Source: Hymenobacter sp. J193 (lineage in GTDB: Bacteria; Bacteroidota; Bacteroidia; Cytophagales; Hymenobacteraceae). From it: a stretch of DNA of 64,000 nucleotides. Of the stretch, positions 24,944 to 33,934 are shown one piece after another. The translations under genes and the position numbers were made by a program. The DNA lies in the NCBI RefSeq assembly GCF_024700075.1, contig NZ_JAJONE010000001.1, forward strand, positions 3,376,001-3,440,000, in the 5' to 3' direction. Under the pieces are notes generated by a model. It saw nothing but the letters and a program-made list of their open reading frames with translations, was not told the origin of the DNA and searched no databases. The first letter of the stretch is position 1. Each line of letters starts with the position of its first letter.

Positions 24944-26612
24944 ATGCTTTCGACTTTGCGCCCGGCTACCGGTTCTGTGTTCGTGCTACTTGCTGCCCTG
25001 GCTTCCTGCACCGGGCCGGCGCAGCCCACCGACAGCCGCCGCGTGTTTCGCTACAATCAGCCCGAAAGCCTGACCTCGCTGGACCCGGCCTTTGCCCGCA
25101 ACCAGGCCAATACCTGGGCTGTGACACAGCTCTACAATGGCCTCGTGGAGCTCGACGACTCCCTCAAGCCCGGCCCCTCGGTGGCCCGGCGCTACACCAT
25201 TTCGCCCGATGGCAAAACCTACACCTTCTGGCTGCGACCCGACGTGTATTTTCACGATTCAGAGGTGTTTGCGGGCGGCAAGGGAAGGCACGTTACGGCT
25301 CCGGATTTCGTGTACAGCTTCCAGCGGCTGCTCGACAAAACTACGGCCAGCTCCGGGGGCTGGATTTTTCGGGGCAAGGTGATTGAAGATGCCCAGGGCG
25401 AGCCGCGCGACACGGCTTTCGTAGCCGTAAACGACTCGATGCTGCGCATTCACCTCAAGGAGCCATTCATTCCGTTTCTGGGCATTCTGACGATGCCTTA
25501 CGCCTACGTGGTACCGCGCGAGGCCGTGCAGAAGTGGGGCAAGGACTTTCGGGAGCATCCGGTAGGCACCGGGCCGTTTCAGTTCAGGGAGTGGGACGAG
25601 GGCAACGCCATCATCTACCACCGCAACCCTACGTACTGGAAAAAGGATGCCCAGGGCCAGCGGCTGCCGTACCTGGACGCGGTGCAGATCAGCTTTATCC
25701 AGGACCGCAAAACCGAGTTCCTCACCTTCATGCAGGGGAAGCTGGATTTCCTGAGCGGCATCCGCAGCGGCTCCCGCGACCTGATTATGTACCCCGACGG
25801 CACCATCCGGGAAGACTTCCGGGGCAAGTTCCGGCTGCAGAAAGTACCTTATCTGAACACCGAGTACATCGGCATTCAGCAGGACCCCGCCAACCTGCGC
25901 GGGGAGGCCGCCAACCCCGCCCTGCGCGACAAGCGGGTGCGTCAGGCGCTGAATTACGCCCTCAACAAGCCCGAGTTTCTGGCCTATTTTCTCAACAACG
26001 TGGGCAAGCCGGGCTCCTCGGGCTTTGTGCCAGCTTCGCTGCCTTCGTTCAGTCAGCAGCTGGTGCCGGGCTACACCTACCAGCCCCAGAAGGCGCGGCA
26101 GCTGCTGGCCGCCGCCGGCTACGGCCCTGGCAAACCCTTGCGCCTGCGCCTGAACACCGTGGCTGAAACCAAGGAGTTCTGCGAGTACTACCAGAAGAAG
26201 TGGGCCGAAGTGGGAGTGGAAGTCGACATTGATGTAAACCAGGGCGCGGCCCACGGCGAGCTGGTAGACAACGGCCGCGCCGCCTTCTTCACCCGTAGCT
26301 GGCTGGGCGACTACCCCGACGCCGAAAACTACCTGGCTTTGTTTTACAGCAAGAACTTCGCCCCGGCCGGCCCCAATAAAACCCAGCTTCCGCAACGCCC
26401 GCTACGACCAGCTCTACGAGCAGGCCAACCGCGAGCAGAACGTGCAAAAGCGCTACGCGCTTTACCAGCAGATGGACCGCATTATCGTGGAGGAAAGCCC
26501 CGTTATTGCCCTGTACTACGACGAAGTGGTGCGCCTTACCCAGAACAACGTCCAGGGCCTCACGCCCAACCCCATGAACCAACTGGTGCTGGAGCGCGTG
26601 CGCAAGGAGTAA
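24944..26612 (+). pseudogene. Family-5 (peptide) ABC solute-binding lipoprotein, frameshifted
   Basis: A lipoprotein (MLSTLRP..., lipobox ALASC at Cys22) of the SBP_bac_5/DppA-OppA family. Motifs include FRYNQPESLTSLDPAF, TAPDFVYSFQRLLD, VGTGPFQFREWDEGNAI and DKRVRQALNYALNK. The frame is correct to PNKT (codon at 26381), then one extra C in the CCC run at 26382-26384 shifts it. Removing one C restores TSFRNARYDQLYEQANREQ and a natural end at TAA 26612 (LVLERVRKE), about 555 aa. As read, the protein ends in a Pro/Arg-rich nonsense tail. It may be a sequencing error or a true mutation. No permease genes are adjacent. Confidence 0.85.
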
Positions 26613-26638
26613 AGAGCAGATTAAGTTAGCCTCAACTG

Positions 26639-26676
26639 AAAAAGCCCCGCTGCCAACCTGGCAGCGGGGCTTCCTT
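26639..26676 (+). terminator. Terminator after the solute-binding protein gene
   Basis: AAGCCCCGCTGCCA pairs with TGGCAGCGGGGCTT around an ACC loop, with A residues before and T residues after. It can also serve the convergent DUF6438 gene. Confidence 0.8.
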
Positions 26677-26692
26677 GCTGAAGGCCGAAGAC

Positions 26693-27199
26693 TTACTTCT
26701 TGGCTACCGCAACGCTTTTTATCTGCTGGTGAATGTATTCCAGCAGCTTCGTCAGCTCGGCGGGGGCATCCACGTCCACCCGCACTTCCTTCATCGTGCC
26801 ATCGGGCTGGGGCATGGTCAGGTAGGTAGAGGGTACGTCACTGATGTTGGCCGTGTATACGGGCCGCAGCTTGGCAAACCCGATACGGTCGGCCTCGCGG
26901 CGGATGTAGTCCACAGTATCGGCCGGGAGACGCAACTGGTGCGTGCCGGTGAGCGGCACATTGCTTTGGCCCTCGTACTCCACGCGGCCATCGGCATAGA
27001 TGGTGGCCGTATAGGCCGGGCAGGTGCCGAAGCAGGGCGTTTTGCGGAAGATAAGCGCCGGCCCCTTGGCTTGCGGCGCGGCGGTAGCCTCAGCCGCCGT
27101 ACCCTGCGCCGTAAGGTTCGATTGGGCGGCAGTGGTGCTGCGCTGGGCGCAGGCGCCGCTTAGCAGGAAAGTCAGCAGGGAGAAAGCAAGAAGGCGCAT
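26693..27199 (-). CDS. DUF6438-domain lipoprotein
   Basis: A 168-aa predicted lipoprotein: MRLLAFSLLTFLLSGAC (lipobox Cys17), an Ala/Thr/Gln-rich linker, then a DUF6438-like domain. The diagnostic pattern is IFRKTPCFGTCPAYTATIYADG (about residues 54-75), followed by VEYEGQSNVPLTG and RREADRIGFAKL. Function unknown; similar genes are frequent in Bacteroidetes. ATG 27199 was chosen because it places the signal peptide at the N-terminus. Confidence 0.75.
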   Translation of the reverse strand: MRLLAFSLLTFLLSGACAQRSTTAAQSNLTAQGTAAEATAAPQAKGPALIFRKTPCFGTCPAYTATIYADGRVEYEGQSNVPLTGTHQLRLPADTVDYIRREADRIGFAKLRPVYTANISDVPSTYLTMPQPDGTMKEVRVDVDAPAELTKLLEYIHQQIKSVAVAKK

Positions 27200-27357
27200 A
27201 GAGAAGCGGAAGGAAGATACGTCGGCGCAGTTGCCAAAAACCAGACCGGAGTTTTGACCTGCCGGTAAAAGTAGCGCAGGCAACGGTTTGAGTCGGAAAA
27301 AAACGACCTTTTGCTACAAGCCGAGCCGAAGCATGACTGTATTGTACCCGTCATCAA

Positions 27358-27445
27358 GTAGGGTGCGGGGCTTGTCCCCGCCCGTCGGCCTCGCCGTTCG
27401 AGCGTACTCGTGCAACGACGGGCGGGGACAAGTCCCGCACCCTAC
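27358..27445. repeat. 30-bp-arm GC-rich palindrome
   Basis: The left arm 27358-27387 starts GTAGGGTGCGGGGCTTGTCC and the right arm 27416-27445 ends GGACAAGTCCCGCACCCTAC, with near-perfect pairing and a 28-base spacer. No second copy was seen in the window. Confidence 0.7.
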
Positions 27446-27475
27446 CGCATTTTCGCAAACCACTTCATGATGAGT

Positions 27476-27520
27476 GTAAAAAGCGAAACGCCTTTCTGCG
27501 CGGGCAAAAAGGCGTTTCGG
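27476..27520 (-). terminator. Terminator after yidC
   Basis: CGAAACGCCTTT pairs with AAAGGCGTTTCG (27508-27519). On the minus strand a CTTTTTAC run follows the stem, 17-60 bases past the yidC stop codon. Confidence 0.7.
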
Positions 27521-27536
27521 GTAAAGGGTCAGCCGG

Positions 27537-29360
27537 TTATTTGCGGCGGGTGGGCTTGCGGGCCTCCGAATCCTTTTCCTGCGCCGACTTCATGGCCTCG
27601 GCCAGGCGGGCCTGGAAGCCGCCGGGCTTCTTGTCCTTGTTCTTGACTTTGTTGGCGTCGAGCTGGGCGCGGATTTTTTTGTCGTCCACGAAGCGGCGGG
27701 TAATGGCCTGCTGGGCCAGCGTCACCACGTTCGATACCAGGTAGTACCACGTGAGACCGGCCGAGAAGCTGTTCAGCACAAACAGGAAGATGACCGGCAT
27801 CAGGTAGCTATAGAACTTCATAGGCCCCTGCATGGCCGTGTTCGTCTGGTTGCTCTGGTAGGTCATGGCCAGGGTCGAAACCGTCATCAGCAAGGTGAAC
27901 AGGCTGAGATGGCGGCCCAGGAAGGGTACTTCGAACGGCAGCTTGATCAGGTCGTCGTAGGTGCTCAGGTCCCGTGCCCACAGGAAAGGCTGCTGGCGCA
28001 GCTCAATGGCGTTGGGGAAGAACTGAAACATGGCAAACAGAATCGGAATCGTGAGCAGCATGGGCACGCACCCGCTCAGCGGCGACACGCCCACCGACTG
28101 GTACACCTTCATCGTCTCCGACTGCTGCTTCATCTGGTCGTCGGGGTACTTCTCCTTGATTTCGTCGATTTCCGGCTTGAGCACTTTCATGCGGGCCTGG
28201 CTTTCGTAGGTTTTGTACGTCAGCGGCCAGGTCACGAGCTTGATGAGCACCACCAGAATGGCAATGATGACGCCGTAGGAAGAAATGAACTGCTCCAGCA
28301 GATGAAACACCGGCAGCACCACAAAGCGGTTTACCCAGCGGAACAAGCCCCAGCCCAGGTACACGTTGCGGTCGAAATCAGGGGTCACTTCCTTCAGCAG
28401 GCTAAAGGAGTTGGGGCCGAAGAAGTAGCGGAAGTGCGCCTTGCCGTTCTGCACATCGGCAATGGGCAGGGTGAGCGTGGAGGTCAGGGTTTTGAGGTAG
28501 GTTGAGTCGGCCAGGTTCACCGTAGAGGCAAACTTGCCGGTCGAGAATGGCGTGCCGTCGGCAATGAGGCCGGCCACGAAGAAGTCGTGCTTGTGGGCAG
28601 CCCACTTCACGGGCTCGTTTACTACCAGCTCCTCCGGGCTTTCGGAGGCTTCGCTTAGCGCGCCGTGGTCGTCGGAGGCCAGGTAGTGGTTGATGGTGGC
28701 GTGGTTGCGGTTCTGCTTGGCATCCTGCTCGGTCTGGCGCACATTGTCCAGGAAAGTGAACGTGAGCGGCTGCTGGGCCACGGCGTTCTGCAGGTTTACA
28801 AAGCGCAGATCATAGCCTACCTCGTACGAATCCTGGGGCAGGGAATACACCTGCTCAATCTGGCCGCCGGCCACCTGGGCCGTGAAGGTGAGGCGCTGGC
28901 CCTGCTTTTTGCCCTCCGTGAAAGCCTGTGCGGCCGAGGGCTGGAAGTTCAGGTCCGAAAGCTTTACGGTTTTGCCGTCGAGGGTGCGGAAGCTGGCGTC
29001 GAGCGAGGAACTGCGGGCATCCAGCAGATCGAGCGGCTGTCCGAAGAAGGTTTTATACTTGTTCAGCCGCACGGCCTGCACGCGTCCGCCTTTCGAGCTG
29101 AAGGTGACGGTGAGGTTGTCGTTTTGCAGCTGCGTCTGGCTGGCGGCGGTATCCGTGGCCGCAGCGGCGGCAAAGGCGCCCAGCTTGCGGGCGGCAGCGG
29201 CCGAGTCGAGCGGAGCGGGGGCAGGCGCAGCGGCCGCTTTGGCCGTGGCAGCAGGAGTGGCAGCGGGTTTTTCGTCGGGCGGCGTCGGCTTAAAGAAAAA
29301 CAGGTACACGATGAACACGGCCGCAATCAAAAAGGCGCCGGTTGCTGAATTTCTATCCAT
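27537..29360 (-). CDS. yidC: Membrane protein insertase YidC
   Basis: A 607-aa Oxa1/YidC insertase for inner-membrane proteins. The N-terminal TM (about 7-25, TGAFLIAAVFIVYLFFF) is followed by an Ala/Pro-rich linker and the large periplasmic beta-domain (about 75-350). The conserved five-TM core then runs from about 370 to 560 (YGVIIAILVVLIKLVTWPLTYKTYES, VSPLSGCVPMLLTIPILFAMFQFFP, VSNVVTLAQQAITRRFVDD). The tail is basic. ATG 29360 (MDRNSATGAF) was chosen; upstream codons fall in repeats. It precedes no rnpA here and follows pyrG in the same direction after 454 bp. Confidence 0.94.
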   Translation of the reverse strand: MDRNSATGAFLIAAVFIVYLFFFKPTPPDEKPAATPAATAKAAAAPAPAPLDSAAAARKLGAFAAAAATDTAASQTQLQNDNLTVTFSSKGGRVQAVRLNKYKTFFGQPLDLLDARSSSLDASFRTLDGKTVKLSDLNFQPSAAQAFTEGKKQGQRLTFTAQVAGGQIEQVYSLPQDSYEVGYDLRFVNLQNAVAQQPLTFTFLDNVRQTEQDAKQNRNHATINHYLASDDHGALSEASESPEELVVNEPVKWAAHKHDFFVAGLIADGTPFSTGKFASTVNLADSTYLKTLTSTLTLPIADVQNGKAHFRYFFGPNSFSLLKEVTPDFDRNVYLGWGLFRWVNRFVVLPVFHLLEQFISSYGVIIAILVVLIKLVTWPLTYKTYESQARMKVLKPEIDEIKEKYPDDQMKQQSETMKVYQSVGVSPLSGCVPMLLTIPILFAMFQFFPNAIELRQQPFLWARDLSTYDDLIKLPFEVPFLGRHLSLFTLLMTVSTLAMTYQSNQTNTAMQGPMKFYSYLMPVIFLFVLNSFSAGLTWYYLVSNVVTLAQQAITRRFVDDKKIRAQLDANKVKNKDKKPGGFQARLAEAMKSAQEKDSEARKPTRRK

Positions 29361-29814
29361 CAGGAAGAGGGTAAGGCAAAAAAGTAGCTGGGCCCGCCCG
29401 ACCAAAGCCCGGCGAATCTTCCGCAAAGGTCGTAGTTGTCGGCCGAATATTTTAGGGAATGTGCTAATGTGTTGAAATGTGGGTAATGTGCTAAAGGGGA
29501 TATGTGTCATTGCGAGCGTAGCGAAGCAATCCGTCCTGGGCAATGTAACAAGCCCTGAAAGGTGAAAAGCCCGCCGCCTGTCATTGCGAGGACGAAGGAC
29601 ATTCCGCGTATAAAGCGGCGTCAATCCGTCCTGAACACCGTGCTGAACCCTGAGACGTGAAAAGCCCTTACTCGTTACACACGAATAAGGGCTTTCTGGT
29701 AGAAGAGTGTTCGGTAAGTTGCTCAGGACGGATTGCTTCGCTTCGCTCGCAATGACCCGTTTTTCACATCATTCATTAGCACATCAGCACATTCCAACAC
29801 ATTAGCACATTAAC
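29361..29814. other. Gene-free gap made largely of nested palindromes
   Basis: A 454-base gap between yidC and pyrG. About 29457-29812 is a nested set of repeat arms described separately. The 29361-29456 part is the yidC upstream region, with a near-consensus GACCTTTG on the minus strand near 29425-29432. Confidence 0.65.
29457..29812. repeat. Nested three-layer palindrome
   Basis: The outer arms are GAATGTGCTAATGTGTTGAA (29457-) and ...CAACACATTAGCACATT (-29812). The middle arms are TCATTGCGAGCGTAGCGAAG (29508-) and CTTCGCTTCGCTCGCAATGA (29736-29755 region). A second TCATTGCGAGGACGAAGGAC unit starts at 29581. The centre is an AAAAGCCCTTACTCG...AATAAGGGCTTT hairpin (29659-29695). The layers belong to different repeat families stacked inside one another. 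Confidence 0.75.
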
Positions 29815-31497
<1,683 letters not shown>

Positions 31498-31875
31498 CTA
31501 TACGGGGTGGAGTTTGGTGGAGGAGAGCCTAGGCAGCGTGGTTGCGTAGGCTGGGTTTCTTTGGTAGTATTACAGTGGGGAGCAACGGTGCTGGCGATTC
31601 AACAGCCTGTCGTAAATGACTCTTTGTATGAAGCATGAAAGCATTAGAGATACTGAAAGAAGCCCTTTGCAATAATTTTATCTCATGGTTTAGTATTGGA
31701 GACAACTGGAGTTTGTGTTTTGGAGATTACTATCTTGTTACTCAAAATATTATATCAGATGATGAATTGGTGTTGAATCAATGGCTGCAAAGCAACTATG
31801 AGCCATTTCAAAAGGCTATTGACAAGGAAAACGTTAGTAAATGTGCTGTAGTATCTGCATGTATGCGGCAATATA

Positions 31876-32894
31876 TAGCGGAATCATGAACGGTGTACGT
31901 GGTAGCCGCAGTGGTTAAACCAGGCTTTGGCGTCGCGGCTGGTAATCCAGTCGATGGCGGTTTGCAACGCTTGCTCCAGCGCCTGGCGGGTACGGGCTTG
32001 GGCCTGACGGAGCTTGGTTTTGAGCTTGCTCCAGGCCTGCTCAACGGGGGCAAAGTCGGGCGAGTAGGGCGGCAAAAACAGCACCTCGACGCCGCGCCGG
32101 GCCAGTTCCTCTTGCAAGCCGCCGAGCTTATGCACCGGCAGGTTGTCGAGCACCAGCACGTCGCCGCGGCGCAGTTGCGGACCCAGCACTTGGCTGATGT
32201 AGAAGGCGAATCTGCGCTGGTCTAACGCTCCATCCAGCACCTGCACGGCTTTGAGCCCGCGCACGCCCAGCGCCCCGATCAGCGTCAGGCTCTTACCGCG
32301 CCGCAGCGGCACGGCCCCGCCCGCGCGCCGGCCGCCCACGGCCCGCGCGTAACGCCGCGTGTAATCTAGGCGCAGACCGGTCTCGTCCAGAAAGTAAAAC
32401 CGGTGCACGTCGCCGCGCGCGCTCACTGTTTCCACCTACTGGCGCCGCAGTTCGTGCACGCGTTGCGTGTCACGCTCGGTGGCGTGCAGGCTTTTTTTGC
32501 GGCGTAGCCCGTGCTCGTCCAGCACGCGCCAGATGACGCCCACACTCACCCGCTGCCCCGTGTCGGCCGCTAGCGCGTCGCGCAACTCGGCCAGCGTCGC
32601 GTCCGACTGGCGCCCGACCTGCGCCACCAGCCAGGCCTGCGCCGTCGCGTCCAGGCACCGCGGCGGCCCGCCCCGGCCGGGCAGCGCCGCCAGCGAACCG
32701 GTGTGCCGCTGCCGACGCAGCAGTTTGCCCACGAAGGCCAGGCTCACGCAAAAGCGGGCCGCCACCTGCGCCTGCCGGGCACCCGGCTCGGCCAGCGCCT
32801 GCGCCACGCGCTGGCGCAAATCCAAAGAATAGGCTTGCATACAACGCGGTACGTATCTTGTGTAAAAGCAGCTACACCGTTCACGAAACCGCTA
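31876..32894 (-). mobile_element. IS630-family insertion sequence with inactivated transposase
   Basis: About 1019 bp. The terminal inverted repeats TAGCGGAATCATGAACGGTG (left) and the complement of CACCGTTCACGAAACCGCTA (right) match except at three positions and run on to GTA/TAC. The flanks are TA, as expected of IS630. The exact ends are uncertain by 2 bp, because TATA occurs on both sides and collapsing all four bases restores the host frame. It lies inside the small gene at 31635. Confidence 0.85.
31884..32840 (-). pseudogene. IS630-family transposase with in-frame TAG stop
   Basis: A single frame of 318 codons broken by TAG at 32436-32438. The N-terminal part (134 aa, 32840-32436) has two HTH units: LDLRQRVAQALAEPG, AARFCVSLAFVGKLLRR and RQSDATLAELRDALAADTG. 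The C-terminal part (from GTG 32435, 183 aa) has the DDE core: FLDETGLRLDYTR, VLVLDNLPVHKLGG and LFLPPYSPDFAPVEQAWSKLK. Both parts are collinear with full-length IS630 transposases, so the stop is a point mutation rather than a normal orfA/orfB junction. Transposition would need read-through or help in trans. Confidence 0.85.
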
Positions 32895-33163
32895 TAGTTA
32901 TAGATATACAGCTGGATGATCTATATAATTTGACACTTGAATTCGGGAATGGCAAAAAGTTAGTCATGCCTTCTAATGAAGATATTGTGGATTGGCAATG
33001 GTGTTTGAATACGACAGCGGTTGATCCTTATATGGAACATATTGTCGCTTGCTTTTGGCAAGGCGAGATTGAGGTGGTAGAAGAGAAAAGTAAGAATTGA
33101 TTAAGAATAAACAATAAATTGGTTTATTTTCGGTAATATTTCATTGATAATTTTAATTGAGTT

Positions 33164-33541
33164 ATGATGAAAAATATCTTTTTTGTATTCCTTGTGTTAA
33201 CTTCCTGCAATGTAGATTGCAACTCTCTTGTTGATAGTTTTAAATATACCTCGATAAATATGATTGTAGCTGAAACTCCGGAGTTCAGCCGAGACTTTAG
33301 GCTAGTTGGATATAATGTTATTTCTAAAGAAAGAGTCGTATATACTGATATCAGCGGATGGTATTTAATCTTTGGTAAACATGGGAGAAGGATTCAGGCC
33401 GGTGATACTGTAGTCAAAATTAAGGACAAAACCTATTTGGATGTTGCTAACCAAAAGGGCAGGTATAGATTCTATTACGAATGCAATGGCGAAGTATACT
33501 ATAAGAGCGTGTTTGGGAATTTGAAAAGAACGTCATGCTGA
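33164..33541 (+). CDS. Small lipoprotein, 3' end rewritten by a MITE
   Basis: A 125-aa protein with signal sequence MMKNIFFVFLVLTSC (lipobox Cys15). The body (YTSINMIVAETPEFSRDF..., GRRIQAGDTVVKIKDKTYL) suggests a compact beta-rich domain of unknown function. The last 12 residues (SVFGNLKRTSC and part of the junction) are encoded inside a MITE that begins at 33505. Excision of the MITE with one TAA copy would give ...GEVYYK and a stop, so the original protein was about 10 residues shorter. The gene is AT-rich and follows the IS630-split gene. Confidence 0.65.
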   Translation: MMKNIFFVFLVLTSCNVDCNSLVDSFKYTSINMIVAETPEFSRDFRLVGYNVISKERVVYTDISGWYLIFGKHGRRIQAGDTVVKIKDKTYLDVANQKGRYRFYYECNGEVYYKSVFGNLKRTSC

Positions 33542-33656
33542 GCCTGCCGAAGCATCTCTACCGCTTCGTTTGGGGCTTTTTCAACGAAGCGGTAGAGATG
33601 CTTCGGCAGGCTCAGCATGACAGAAACGACGTTTTCATAAATTCCCAAACACGCTC
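33505..33656. mobile_element. MITE with IS5-like ends
   Basis: 152 bp with perfect 18-bp terminal inverted repeats (GAGCGTGTTTGGGAATTT) and a TAA duplication on both sides (33502-33504, 33657-33659). The ends differ from those of the IS5 element at 20474 at one position (GAGC for GAGG), with the compensating change at the other end. There is no coding capacity; the interior is a 39-bp perfect palindrome (33532-33570 / 33583-33621). Confidence 0.88.
33532..33621. repeat. GTCATGCTGAGC palindrome, copy within the MITE
   Basis: Perfect 39-bp arms around a 12-base loop. The left arm begins GTCATGCTGAGCCTGCCGAA and ends CTACCGCTTCGTT. The same family occurs at 45171-45265, 59048-59140 and, as a half copy, 62049-62091. 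Confidence 0.9.
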
Positions 33657-33934
33657 TAAGTAAAAAACAACAGCTATCCTCGCCGACGCGAGTTTAGCGC
33701 AGTGTAACCCGTGCTGTAGCAGTTCATCGAAGAATGTAGAGACGCGTATTTGCGTCTCCTCTTCTGCAACAGCTGTTGTTCAACAGGAAGACGCAAATAT
33801 GCGTCTCTACATTCCTGATACACCGTTCAGAAATCTAGTGTAAGAGCTTGAGAGGAAAAGCGCCAGAGTCCAAACGACCATCATGCTGAGCGAAGTCCAA
33901 GCATGACGCTTTAAAGGTTTAACCGCCCCTTCGG
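33657..33934. other. Gene-free gap with a TAGAGACGC palindrome
   Basis: A 278-base gap before the oxidoreductase stop codon. It contains the palindrome at 33732-33814 and, near 33882-33906, a short CATGCTGAGCGAAGTCCAAG piece of the other repeat family. No credible reading frame. Confidence 0.6.
33732..33814. repeat. TAGAGACGC palindrome, copy 1
   Basis: 26-bp arms with one mismatch: GAATGTAGAGACGCGTATTT (left, continuing GCGTCT) and the complement of GAATGTAGAGACGCATATTT (right). A related copy is at 35611-35685. Confidence 0.8.

Larger units (their letters stand above)
27200..27536. other. Gene-free gap with a palindrome and the yidC terminator
   Basis: This 337-base gap between the DUF6438 gene and yidC holds the 27358-27445 palindrome and the 27476-27520 terminator. 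No convincing reading frame was found; the short frames in it are remnants of the repeat. Confidence 0.6.
31635..33100 (+). pseudogene. Small hypothetical gene split by an IS630 element
   Basis: The two halves lie at 31635-31877 and 32897-33100. The first encodes MKALEILKEALCNNFISWFS and onward to ...ACMRQYI; the second continues VIDIQLDDLYNLTLEFGNGK and ends EVVEEKSKN. Joining base 31877 to 32897 (collapsing a TATA duplicate) gives one open frame of about 149 aa across the junction, which supports a single ancestral gene. Its pattern (GDYYLVTQNIISDD, LEFGNGKKL) resembles small DUF6188-like proteins found near toxins, but this is tentative. The DNA is AT-rich compared with flanking genes, suggesting acquisition. 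Confidence 0.75.
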
